A DNA stretch of 64,000 bases from Cohnella luojiensis (GTDB lineage: Bacteria; Bacillota; Bacilli; Paenibacillales; Paenibacillaceae), in the NCBI RefSeq assembly GCF_004564235.1, contig NZ_SOMN01000010.1, positions 1 through 64,000 on the forward strand, in the 5' to 3' direction. The position numbers and the translations under genes were made by a program. This document shows positions 52,725 through 60,377 of the stretch, piece by piece (position 1 is the stretch's first letter; each line of letters begins with the position of its first letter). Under the pieces are notes generated by a model that saw only the letters and a program-made list of their open reading frames with translations, ran no database searches and was not told where the DNA came from.

Positions 52725-53612
52725 CTATACGATAGGCTCTTCCGCCTTGGACAGCCTCATATTGATTAATGAGAAAACCAGAATAGCTATTGCCAGAACA
52801 AATGCTTGCGAAGAAGCGTAACCCATTTGCAGCTGATTGAAGCCTTGTTGGTAGATTAGGTATACCGGAGTCTTCGTCGCGTTGGCCGGTCCTCCCTGGG
52901 TAAGAACGAAAGCTTGATCGAATAGTTGGAGAGCGCCGATAATGGACATCGTGCTCACCAGGAACGTTGTCGGTCGAAGCTGCGGCCAAGTGATGAAACG
53001 AAACCTTTGCATCGCGTTCGCTCCGTCAAGCTTCGCGGATTCGTACAAGTAATCGGGAACCCCTTGCAGCCCCGCGAGGTAAATTACCATGTTCGATCCA
53101 ACGGACTGCCATAACGTTACCATGATAATAGAGGTCATAGCCGTATCCGACTCCGCCAACCATGCGGGTCCCGTCACGCCGAAATAACTTAGAAAGCCGT
53201 TAAGCAAACCGTATTCGGGGTGCAGGATCCATAACCATACGGTTGCTGCAGCTACTGCCGATGTCAGTGTCGGCAAATAATTCAGCGTACGGAACGCCTT
53301 GACTCCGAGCCAGGCTTTATTGAGCAGTAACGCGATGAGCAGGGAAGTTATGATATTAAGAGGAACGAAGATTACCGTGTAATAGAGTACGTTGCGAAAG
53401 GTTTGCCATAACAGGTTGTCGGCAATGAGCTTCCGATAGTTGTCCAGGCCGACCCAGTCCATTCTGCTCAACACGTCGTAATTCGTGAAGCTTAGATAAA
53501 AGGCCATGAACACCGGAATGACGGTGAAGACGGCGAACAGCAGAATGGTCGGAGAAATAAAGAGATAAGCCATTCGAGCTTGATGAGCGTTCAGCTTGCG
53601 GGATCGAAACAT
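52725..53612 (-). CDS. Sugar ABC transporter permease (MalF-type)
   Basis: 295 residues with six membrane spans. The EAA loop is LYESAKLDGANAMQRFRFITWP near residue 198. The N-terminus MAYLFISPTILLFAVFTVIPVFMAFY is the standard first span of this class. It follows the GH125 gene by 28 bases. GGAAGGATGG precedes the start. Confidence 0.9.
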   Translation of the reverse strand: MFRSRKLNAHQARMAYLFISPTILLFAVFTVIPVFMAFYLSFTNYDVLSRMDWVGLDNYRKLIADNLLWQTFRNVLYYTVIFVPLNIITSLLIALLLNKAWLGVKAFRTLNYLPTLTSAVAAATVWLWILHPEYGLLNGFLSYFGVTGPAWLAESDTAMTSIIMVTLWQSVGSNMVIYLAGLQGVPDYLYESAKLDGANAMQRFRFITWPQLRPTTFLVSTMSIIGALQLFDQAFVLTQGGPANATKTPVYLIYQQGFNQLQMGYASSQAFVLAIAILVFSLINMRLSKAEEPIV

Positions 53613-53640
53613 CCGTCTACCATCCTTCCTTTGCCTTTGA

Positions 53641-54933
53641 TCATCTCGCGACGCGTATGCCGCATACGTCGAGAACGAGCTCGCAGTACATCATGTTCGC
53701 CCACGAGAACCACTCTCTCGTGTACCTATTTGAATCGTCCGCGTCAAAACCTTCGTGCATCATCCCTTTGCCTCCGTCCGTTCGCTCCAGAAGATCAAGC
53801 AAACGCGTCTTCTCCTCGGGCGTTTCAGCCGTTAATCCTTGCATCGCCAACGCGATATGCCAGACGTATCCGCTGGGAGTATGAGGACTGCCAATGCCCG
53901 ATGCCGCGGCACCCGCGTAATAATAAGGATTGTTATCGCTAAGCACGAATTTTCTTGTATTCAGATAAATCGGATCGTCTGAACGCGCGTAACCCAAGTA
54001 CGGAATAGATAATAAGCTGGGTACGTTCGCGTCGTCCATCAAGCGATGATTGCCGAGCCCATCGGTCTCGTATGCGTACAGGGTGCCGTAGACTGGATGC
54101 TCGACGGTTCCGAATTCGCGTATGCCTCGATCGATTTCCTCCGCCAGCGCCTCGGCTCTTAGCTTCATCCCGGGATCGTTAAGCACGGTGCCGGCGATTT
54201 CGCCGAGGTAACGGAGAACAACGACGGCAAACATATTGGAAGGGATAAGATAGCCATACTCGCAAGCATCGTCGCTAGGCCGGAATCCCGACCATGTCAT
54301 GCCTGTTTTGCCGGTAAGGGTCCCTTTTCCGCTTCTAGGAAGCGTATCGGTAATCGGACAGTTTCCGCGTTCGAAACGGTATTCCGAATCATGTTCATGG
54401 TTTTGTTCTTTCACCCACAAATCCAGGATGGCGGCGGCAGCTTCCTTGAAAGCGTCGTTGATATGAGTCGTCGACCCCGTATTCTTCCATAATAGGTAAG
54501 CGAGCTGCAGCGGATAGCACAGAGAATCTATCTCGTACTTTCTTTCCCATATCCAAGGCGTCATCGCGGTTTCGTCGTTCTGATGTCCTTGGCCGTTCGG
54601 CGATTCGTTGAAGGCGTTGGCATAGGGATCATGGATGACGTAACGAAGCTGTCTCTCCACGATTCCTTGCAACATTCGCTCTATTTCCGGATCTTCCGCA
54701 GCAAGTAAAATATAGGGCCTTGCTTGCGCCGCGGAATCTCGCAGCCACATGGCCGGGATGTCTCCCGTGATGACGAATGTCGTCCGATCGGGGAGTTGGC
54801 GGAATGTCGTCTCGATCGTATTGCGTATGCAGGCAGCGAACATGGCTTGCGTCTTCGGACGATCCTGGAGCTTCTTCTGGACCGTTCCGATCCATCTATT
54901 CAACGATTCGAATGTGTTTGCTAGTTGAGCCAT
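53641..54933 (-). CDS. GH125 exo-alpha-1,6-mannosidase
   Basis: 430 residues, a full-length member of the metal-independent mannosidase family once called DUF1237. Key blocks are TTFVITGDIPAMWLRDSAAQ, where the WLRDS Asp is conserved, and YANAFNESPNGQGHQND, PWIWERKYEIDSLCYPLQLA and TGMTWSGFRPSDD in the active site. It releases terminal alpha-1,6-mannose and acts in the cytoplasm, having no signal peptide. AAGGAGAGG precedes the start. Its pairing with GH76 in one importer operon makes alpha-1,6-mannan or yeast-type N-glycan fragments the likely substrate. Confidence 0.92.
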   Translation of the reverse strand: MAQLANTFESLNRWIGTVQKKLQDRPKTQAMFAACIRNTIETTFRQLPDRTTFVITGDIPAMWLRDSAAQARPYILLAAEDPEIERMLQGIVERQLRYVIHDPYANAFNESPNGQGHQNDETAMTPWIWERKYEIDSLCYPLQLAYLLWKNTGSTTHINDAFKEAAAAILDLWVKEQNHEHDSEYRFERGNCPITDTLPRSGKGTLTGKTGMTWSGFRPSDDACEYGYLIPSNMFAVVVLRYLGEIAGTVLNDPGMKLRAEALAEEIDRGIREFGTVEHPVYGTLYAYETDGLGNHRLMDDANVPSLLSIPYLGYARSDDPIYLNTRKFVLSDNNPYYYAGAAASGIGSPHTPSGYVWHIALAMQGLTAETPEEKTRLLDLLERTDGGKGMMHEGFDADDSNRYTREWFSWANMMYCELVLDVCGIRVAR

Positions 54934-54977
54934 GTTTGTTCCTCTCCTTAGTTCATCTCTGTGTATGGGGTAAAAGG

Positions 54978-55001
54978 AAAAGGGAGGCCCGCCTCCCTTT
55001 T
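54978..55001 (-). other. Stem-loop after the mannoside-binding-protein gene
   Basis: A perfect 11-bp stem (AAAAGGGAGGC/GCCTCCCTTTT) with a 2-base loop follows the binding-protein stop codon by 26 bases. The tail on the minus strand is CCTTTTACC, a weak T-run. It is probably an mRNA-stabilising hairpin or partial terminator inside the operon. Confidence 0.7.
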
Positions 55002-55027
55002 CGCATTTGGATCGTTAACGAACCCGA

Positions 55028-56350
55028 TTATTTGACTTCCGCGTTGTCCTTCAGGAGACGGTCGCCCTGTTCTTGCGCTTTCTTGAGCGTTGCGGCGGCA
55101 TCCTGCTTGCCTTCGAGGAACAATTGCAGGTTAGGAATGAGTCCATCGCCTTCCATGACGGAATAGCCGGGATGCTGCGGTCTGATCTTCGCGATTTCTA
55201 GCGTATCGAGGAAAGGTTTCCAAGATGGATCGTCCTTGAAGAACGGATCGTCCAATGCCGGCTTGAAGCCCGGAAGGTTCAAGCTCATTTTCGACCACAT
55301 CAAAACGTTATCTTTGTTAGCCAGCCACCATTTGACGAATTCCCACGCTTCTTCCTTATGCTTGGAGCCTTCCCCGATCACGAGACCGAAGCCGCCCATA
55401 ACGCTTCCTTTGTCTCCTTTCGGACCTGCAGGAGGAGGTACGATTCCGAATTCGAGATCTTTGCCGTATTTCTTATAAGTGCTAAGCATCCAAGGTCCCG
55501 TGTATTGCATAGCCAGTTTACCCGTGACGAAGGCGTCTTGCCCTTCTCCCAGCCCTTGCTCGAAACCGATTTTGTATACTTTATCCTGATTCAGCATGCG
55601 GTCCCACAGGTTAAGTACGGATATGCCTTTATCATTGTTGAAATCGGTCGCATCCATAGCCGAGTTCAACATCTGTCCTCCCGCTTGCTGAAGATACATA
55701 TTGAAGAGTCCGGGGTCTCCGAGCGAGAAGCCCGCGACTTCAAGCTTGTTGCCGTTCCATTTCGTCAGCGCTTTGGCTGCCGTCGCCAGCTCTTCCCAGT
55801 TTTTAGGCGGTTGCAGGTTCGCTTCGGCGAATAGCTTCTTGTTGTAAAATAGCGCGCGGGCGTCTACCGTTAGCGGAAGGCCGTACAACTTTCCGCCATG
55901 GCTAAGCTCCTTAAGCGCTTCGTCGTAATAATCCGATTTGTTGATGCCGTCGCGGTCCATGTATTCATCGATGGGGTGGAGCACGTTTTTCGGAGCGTAT
56001 AGATTCGTGCGCCAGCGGTCCCAGAACATGACGTCGGGGGAACCGCCGGAAGTTGCCGCGGTCAGGAATTTCGTGATCATATCCTGCTGCAGCACGTATT
56101 TAACGCGGATCTTGTCTTGGGATTTATTAAAAGCGTCGACCATCGTTTCGAACTGCTTCTGGCCCTCGCCGCCCCAATCTCCCCAGAACGTAAGCTCGAC
56201 CGGTTTGCCGCCTTCCGGCTTAGGTGAGTCGCTTTCTGCCGCAGGCGATGAACTGCCCGCCGAAGATGCCGCTCCGTTATCGTTGCCGCATGCGGCCAAT
56301 ATCGATAATAGCATGACGCAGGTTAAGGCCAATTCCATCCATTTTTTCAT
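55028..56350 (-). CDS. ABC transporter sugar-binding lipoprotein (alpha-mannoside operon)
   Basis: 440 residues. The lipobox LAAC (Cys21) is followed by a Ser/Pro-rich linker to about residue 48. The mature part is a family 1 binding protein (ELTFWGDWGGEGQKQFETMVDAFN, GLPLTVDARALFYNKKLFAEA). It is the first gene of the mannan operon with a promoter at 56395-56423 and a cre site over the expected transcription start. A GGGGGG stretch about 9 bases upstream serves as ribosome site. Ligand assignment to manno-oligosaccharide rests on the GH125 and GH76 genes. Confidence 0.9.
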   Translation of the reverse strand: MKKWMELALTCVMLLSILAACGNDNGAASSAGSSSPAAESDSPKPEGGKPVELTFWGDWGGEGQKQFETMVDAFNKSQDKIRVKYVLQQDMITKFLTAATSGGSPDVMFWDRWRTNLYAPKNVLHPIDEYMDRDGINKSDYYDEALKELSHGGKLYGLPLTVDARALFYNKKLFAEANLQPPKNWEELATAAKALTKWNGNKLEVAGFSLGDPGLFNMYLQQAGGQMLNSAMDATDFNNDKGISVLNLWDRMLNQDKVYKIGFEQGLGEGQDAFVTGKLAMQYTGPWMLSTYKKYGKDLEFGIVPPPAGPKGDKGSVMGGFGLVIGEGSKHKEEAWEFVKWWLANKDNVLMWSKMSLNLPGFKPALDDPFFKDDPSWKPFLDTLEIAKIRPQHPGYSVMEGDGLIPNLQLFLEGKQDAAATLKKAQEQGDRLLKDNAEVK

Positions 56351-56374
56351 TTTGAAAGCCCCCCACTGAAATTT

Positions 56375-56388
56375 TTTAAGCGCTTACA
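56375..56388 (-). promoter_or_regulatory. cre site (CcpA catabolite repression)
   Basis: The minus strand reads TGTAAGCGCTTAAA, which fits the cre pattern TGWAAGCGNTWNCA with a single end mismatch. It sits just downstream of the -10 box of the mannan operon, where CcpA would block initiation. Confidence 0.75.
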
Positions 56389-56394
56389 AATAGT

Positions 56395-56423
56395 ATATTA
56401 ATTAGATTATGTTAATATGTCAA
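56395..56423 (-). promoter_or_regulatory. Promoter of the alpha-mannan operon
   Basis: A perfect -35 box TTGACA (56418-56423) and the -10 box TAATAT (56395-56400) are 17 bases apart on the minus strand, about 45 bases before the binding-protein start. Confidence 0.7.
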
Positions 56424-56480
56424 TATGAAAATAATTAAAAATATATATACCAACATGCATAAAATGAGAGATATAAGACG

Positions 56481-56506
56481 AAAAAGCCCGAATTCGTATT
56501 CGGGCT
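56481..56506 (-). terminator. Terminator of the GntR/LacI regulator gene
   Basis: The stem AGCCCGAAT/ATTCGGGCT is followed by TTTTTCG on the minus strand, 36 bases after the regulator stop codon. It separates the regulator from the mannan operon. Confidence 0.88.
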
Positions 56507-56541
56507 AATCAGAAATAAGGGACGATTGGGGATTGTAAGAG

Positions 56542-57657
56542 TTATTCGGTAGAATCGCCTTTAACAATCGTATAGGGGATGATATTGTTAAAAGGCACTT
56601 CCTTCGACTCCCATTGCTGCTGCAGAAGCTCCGCCGCCCGTTGGCCCATGCCGAACTCGTCTTGACTGACGTGGGTGAACAAATATTTGCCGAAAGGATT
56701 GCGCGGCGAATCGAAGCAGACGATGCTGCATTCTCCGGGAATATCTTTGCCCATGGAGAGCAATACCTCTCTTAGAATTAATGCCAGATTGTATTCGACC
56801 GCGACGAAAGCCGTCAGCCCCGGATTCAATTCCACGAATTTCTTGACGTTCTCGAAGTCGACCTGGACGTTGCGTTCCTCGAACGACCGAGGCACGGAGC
56901 TGTATAGATTCGTCATCAGATGCTGCGGATTAAGCCTAAGACCGTGCTGGATAAGGGCGTCGGTATAGCCCTGAATTCGATCCTCGATCGTGGATGTGTT
57001 CTCTACCGGCAGGGAAATGAAGCCGATCTGGGAATGCCCCCTGTCAAGCAAGTATTTCGTGATATCGAAGGCGGCAGCCCGGTTGTCCGAATAGACCGAG
57101 CAGGCGGCAAGTCCCTTCAAATAACGATCGACGAATACGAGCGGGTATTTATCCAGCACGAGACGAAGCAATTCCGAATTGTAGTGCTCCCCGTGGACGG
57201 GGAATATGATGAAGCCGTCTACGCCCAACTGCAGGAAAGAACGGATTGCCGCCTCTTCTTCCTCCCGCTTGTCGTAGGTAATCTTCATCAGCATGCGTCC
57301 GCCCAGCTCCGAGCACCTTTCCTCGACCCCGTGAATGAGCCTTAACCCGTACGACTCCGCGAAGTCGGGCAAGATCAAGCCCACCAGCTTCCAGCTTTGC
57401 GGATCTTTAGCCGTCGCAAGCAGACTATCGATCGATTCCGGCAACGCCTCCGCTACGAAAGAACCTTTCCCCTGCACCCGCTCGATCAGCCGATTGGCTG
57501 ACAGCATCTCCAAAGCCTTCTTCGACGTAATGCGGCTAACGTTGAATTGATCGGCCAGCTCCTTCTCCGAAGGTACCCGTCCCCCGCTTTGAAGTTCACC
57601 GTTCTTGATTTTCTCGAAAACGTATTTATAGATTTGTTCGTACAATGGACCTTCCAT
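56542..57657 (-). CDS. GntR-HTH/LacI-sensor transcriptional regulator (AraR-type)
   Basis: About 371 residues. The first 70 are a GntR winged helix (PLYEQIYKYVFEKIKNGELQSGGRVPSEKELADQFNVSRITSKKAL). From about 85 on comes a LacI-type periplasmic-binding-like sensor domain (LVGLILPDFAESYGLRLIHGV, GHSQIGFISLP, CSIVCFDSPRNPFG). This is the AraR architecture of sugar repressors. The ATG at 57657 has AAGGG 7 bases upstream. A near-perfect palindrome lies just downstream of its own promoter, so it is likely autoregulated. The adjacent mannan operon is the likely target. Confidence 0.9.
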   Translation of the reverse strand: MEGPLYEQIYKYVFEKIKNGELQSGGRVPSEKELADQFNVSRITSKKALEMLSANRLIERVQGKGSFVAEALPESIDSLLATAKDPQSWKLVGLILPDFAESYGLRLIHGVEERCSELGGRMLMKITYDKREEEEAAIRSFLQLGVDGFIIFPVHGEHYNSELLRLVLDKYPLVFVDRYLKGLAACSVYSDNRAAAFDITKYLLDRGHSQIGFISLPVENTSTIEDRIQGYTDALIQHGLRLNPQHLMTNLYSSVPRSFEERNVQVDFENVKKFVELNPGLTAFVAVEYNLALILREVLLSMGKDIPGECSIVCFDSPRNPFGKYLFTHVSQDEFGMGQRAAELLQQQWESKEVPFNNIIPYTIVKGDSTE

Positions 57658-57669
57658 CTCATCATCCCT

Positions 57670-57689
57670 TGATGTATCATGATATATCA
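57670..57689. promoter_or_regulatory. Candidate operator for the GntR/LacI regulator
   Basis: A 20-base palindrome with one mismatched pair (half-sites TGATGTATCA and TGATATATCA) lies right after the -10 box and 12 bases before the regulator start codon. I see no second copy at the mannan-operon promoter. Confidence 0.65.
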
Positions 57690-57718
57690 ACTATACAAAA
57701 AATATTCAAACCTATCAA
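57690..57718 (-). promoter_or_regulatory. Promoter of the GntR/LacI regulator gene
   Basis: TTGATA (57713-57718) and TATAGT (57690-57695) are 17 bases apart on the minus strand, directly upstream of the palindrome. Confidence 0.7.
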
Positions 57719-57727
57719 GATCATTTA

Positions 57728-57786
57728 AAATAAAAGCGCGAGCCGGCAGTCTCCCCGTACATCGGGATGAATCTGCGGCTCGCGCT
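57728..57786 (-). terminator. Terminator beyond the repeat array (aminopeptidase transcript)
   Basis: An 11-bp GC-rich stem (AGCGCGAGCCG/CGGCTCGCGCT) with an inner CCCG/CGGG stem is followed by TTTATTTTAAA on the minus strand. The next gene upstream on this strand is the aminopeptidase, so the repeat array would be in its 3' untranslated region. Bases 57787-57848 hold nothing I can name. Confidence 0.8.
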
Positions 57787-57848
57787 ATTGAAGCTAAACC
57801 GGTATGATTTCGTTACTATCACTGCGTTATTTACTTCCAGAGGCCGGA

Positions 57849-58228
57849 GTTAGCTAAGTTCCATCGTTAATTCGGCCCAATCCGCTGGCGGCGAGCGGAA
57901 TTAGCTAAGTTCCTTCGTTCTCTCGGTTCAGTGACGGCGTGCGAAGATAGTAAGCTTTTGTTACTATCTCGTTTCGTTTCGACTACGGCGGGCAGAGATA
58001 GTAAGCTTTTGTTACTATCTCGGCTCGTTTCGACTGCGGCGGGCAGAGATAGTAAGCTTTTGTTACTATTTCGGCTCTTTTCGACTGCGGTGGGCAGAGA
58101 TAGTAAGCTTTTGTTACTAGCTCGGCTCGTTTCGACTGCGATGGGCAGAGATAGTATTTTTTCGTTTCTATCTCGGCTCGTTTCGACTGCGGTGGGCGGA
58201 GATAGTAAGCTTTTGTTACTGTTTTGTC
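57849..58228. repeat. Tandem 51-bp hairpin repeat array
   Basis: Units begin at 57944, 57995, 58046, 58097, 58148 and 58199, exactly 51 bases apart; the last is partial. Each holds GAGATAGTAA, a 7-base loop GCTTTTG and TTACTATCTC, a 10-bp hairpin, then a spacer with TCGTTTCGACTGCGG. The fifth unit has a changed loop, and two others have one changed stem base. Two older, diverged relatives (TTAGCTAAGTTCC motifs, near 57849 and 57900) precede the array. Both strands are open for about 90-100 codons because 51 is divisible by 3, but there is no ribosome site. It is noncoding. Confidence 0.9.
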
Positions 58229-58258
58229 GTTATTTGCTCGCATAAGCAATCGTCTAAC

Positions 58259-59494
58259 TTAGATCGCCCAGTTGCCCTTCCGGAACACCGGCACTACCGT
58301 ACCGTCCGCAAGCACTCCGTCGATATCCATGTCAGCGGAACCGATCATGAAATCGACGTGCGTGATACTGGAGTTCACGCCGCTATTCGCAAGCTCTTCG
58401 GGAGACATCTCTTTGCCGCCTTCCACGTTAAAGGCATATCCGCTGCCGATGGCAAAATGGTTCGAAGCGTTCTCGTCGAATAACGTGTTTAAGAACAGCA
58501 CGTTCGATTGAGAAATTGGCGATTCATGCGGTACTAAAGCAACCTCGCCTAAGTAATGCGAGCCTTCGTCGGAATCGACCAGCTGCTGGAGAATCTCCTG
58601 CCCTTTCTCCGCCTCCACGCCAATGATGCGACCGTTCTCGAAGGTCAGCTTGAAGCCATCGATGACATTGCCTCCGTAGCTTAACGGCTTAGTGCTCGAC
58701 ACATATCCGTTTACGCCCGTCTTCAGAGGCACGGTAAACACTTCTTCCGTCGGCATGTTTGCCATGAACGGAATCCCGTTCATGTTCGTGCTGCTGGCTC
58801 CTACCCAAATATGCTTCTCCGGCAGCTCGACTGTAAGCTCCGTACCCGTGGCGCGATATTGCAGCTTGCGGAACCGCTTCTCGTTCAGGATATCGCTTTT
58901 CCCGTGAAGCGTGGCGTTATGCTCTTCCCAGGCCTTGACCGGATCGGCTGCGTTTAATCGAACTGCCGCGAAGATCGCTTCCCATAGCCGATCGACCGCT
59001 TGCTGTTCCGACTCGCTATTCGGGAACACCTTAACCGCCCAATCCTTCGTGGACGCGGCGACGACTGTCCAGCTTACTTTATCAGCCTGAATCGCTCTTC
59101 TGAACTCCGCAAGCCCTTTGCCGGACGCCTTCTGAAAATTGCCGATTCGCGAAGAGTCGATGCCTTTCAACAGATCCGGGTTCGGAGAGATAATGGAAAT
59201 GAAAGCTGCCCCGCTAGCGACGAACGCGCCTCTCTTGGCCGTCTCCCACTCGGGGAATCGCGTAAACACGTCATCGGCTGCTTTCTCGTATTTCAATCGG
59301 GACAGTGCCTCGTCCGTCCAATCCACGTGCACGTTGCTAGCCCCGGCTTCATACGCTTTACCCGCTACAAGGCGTACGAGAGTTGCCATCTCGATCGATC
59401 CCGTAACGAAAACCTCTTGTCCTTGTTGCACGTTCACTCCGACTCTTACGATAAGTTCCGCGTATTTCTCAAGCTGTTGGTTGAAGGTTATCAT
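58259..59494 (-). CDS. M29-family metallo-aminopeptidase (AmpS/thermophilic aminopeptidase)
   Basis: About 411 residues, the usual length. Recognisable blocks are YAELIVRVGVNVQQGQEVFV at the start, HIWVGASSTNMNGIPFMANMPTEEVFTVP with a metal-binding Glu, and GEVALVPHESPISQSNVLFLNTLFDENASNHFAIGSGYAF and THVDFMIGSADMDIDG near the end, which carry the His, Glu and Asp ligands of M29 enzymes. It removes N-terminal residues from peptides in the cytoplasm using two metal ions. The ATG at 59494 fits the family start; ribosome site GGAG is somewhat distant (12 bases). Transcription may run through the repeat array. Confidence 0.92.
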   Translation of the reverse strand: MITFNQQLEKYAELIVRVGVNVQQGQEVFVTGSIEMATLVRLVAGKAYEAGASNVHVDWTDEALSRLKYEKAADDVFTRFPEWETAKRGAFVASGAAFISIISPNPDLLKGIDSSRIGNFQKASGKGLAEFRRAIQADKVSWTVVAASTKDWAVKVFPNSESEQQAVDRLWEAIFAAVRLNAADPVKAWEEHNATLHGKSDILNEKRFRKLQYRATGTELTVELPEKHIWVGASSTNMNGIPFMANMPTEEVFTVPLKTGVNGYVSSTKPLSYGGNVIDGFKLTFENGRIIGVEAEKGQEILQQLVDSDEGSHYLGEVALVPHESPISQSNVLFLNTLFDENASNHFAIGSGYAFNVEGGKEMSPEELANSGVNSSITHVDFMIGSADMDIDGVLADGTVVPVFRKGNWAI

Positions 59495-59536
59495 GAAAAC
59501 AGCACGCTCCGATTCGTTATGTAAAATCACAAAAAC

Positions 59537-59566
59537 GACAGGCAACCGCGAAACGCGGCTCCTGTC
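59537..59566. terminator. Terminator after ndoA
   Basis: The stem GACAGG/CCTGTC with an inner CCGCG/CGCGG stem has TTTTTG on the minus strand and a TTTTTTTT stretch on the plus strand. On the minus strand it ends the alr-side toxin-antitoxin transcript, 10 bases after ndoA. Confidence 0.85.
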
Positions 59567-59576
59567 TTAATTTTTT

Positions 59577-59927
59577 TTAAAAATCGATTAAACCGACGCT
59601 AATTTGCAATGCTTCGTCGACCTTGCGCATGGTCTCGTCATCCAGATGAGTGATCTTATCCGTCAACCGTTGCTTGTCGATCGTCCGGATTTGCTCCAGC
59701 AGGATAACCGAGTCTCGCTCCATGCCGTGGTTCTTCGCTTCGATCTCGACGTGAGTCGGCAGCTTCGCTTTCTGGATTTGGGCCGTAATGGCCGCTACGA
59801 TAACCGTTGGACTGAATCGGTTGCCGATATCGTTCTGGATAATGAGCACGGGGCGCACCCCGCCTTGCTCCGACCCTACGACCGGCGACAAATCCGCATA
59901 GAAAACATCCCCGCGCTTCACGATCAA
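59577..59927 (-). CDS. ndoA: MazF-type mRNA interferase (EndoA)
   Basis: 116 residues, the normal length. The family blocks [33 protein letters not shown] and [21 protein letters not shown] are intact, as is [16 protein letters not shown]. The toxin cuts single-stranded RNA at short sites (UACAU in Bacillus, family knowledge). It starts 3 bases after the antitoxin gene, so the two are co-translated. The gene order alr-ndoAI-ndoA is as in Bacillus subtilis. Confidence 0.95.
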   Translation of the reverse strand: MIVKRGDVFYADLSPVVGSEQGGVRPVLIIQNDIGNRFSPTVIVAAITAQIQKAKLPTHVEIEAKNHGMERDSVILLEQIRTIDKQRLTDKITHLDDETMRKVDEALQISVGLIDF

Positions 59928-59930
59928 AGC

Positions 59931-60212
59931 CTACACCCCGCTTACGAGGCGACCGAGAATGCTATCCGTTTCTTCTTCGGCGTGAAACGCTTCAGAAGCC
60001 ATATGCAGATTGATTTTAGCCATTTCCAAATACCCGCGCTGCATGGCGTCGCGAATCAACCGTTTTTTGCGATCGACCAGGTAATGCTTCATTGCCTGAC
60101 GAATAATCTCGCTGCGGTTAGTATTCTCCTTGGCGACGACAAAATCGACTTCGCGCAGCAAATGATCCGGAAGACTGATCATAATGCGTTTCGTATGGTG
60201 TAAATTGGCCAC
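59931..60212 (-). CDS. ndoAI: Ribbon-helix-helix antitoxin of NdoA
   Basis: 93 residues. The N-terminal CopG-like ribbon-helix-helix reads KRIMISLPDHLLREVDFVV then NRSEIIRQAMKHYLVDRKKR. The C-terminal part (from about residue 55) is the flexible toxin-binding tail. The start is GTG after GGGGGTG. It lies 165 bases downstream of alr, and that gap shows no stable terminator, so it could be partly co-transcribed with alr. Confidence 0.93.
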   Translation of the reverse strand: MANLHHTKRIMISLPDHLLREVDFVVAKENTNRSEIIRQAMKHYLVDRKKRLIRDAMQRGYLEMAKINLHMASEAFHAEEETDSILGRLVSGV

Positions 60213-60377
60213 CGAACAGACACCCCCAAAGATTTTCCAACAAGCAACCTATTTCCCAGTATGCATGAGACGGCTAATAAATATACGAAAATTCAGGTAA
60301 AAAACGGTCATAATAGTAACCATTCTAGATAGGAGTAAAAATTTCCTGCCAAATCACAAAAAAACAGGATGCTAATA

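Noticed and set aside
57943..58228. CRISPR array
   Set aside because: The repeat period is fixed at 51 bases and the segments between the hairpins are also repeated rather than unique. There are no cas genes nearby.
57931..58249. Protein-coding repeats on either strand (about 90-100 codons open)
   Set aside because: The open frames follow from a repeat length divisible by 3. There is no ribosome site, and the unit folds as an RNA/DNA hairpin.
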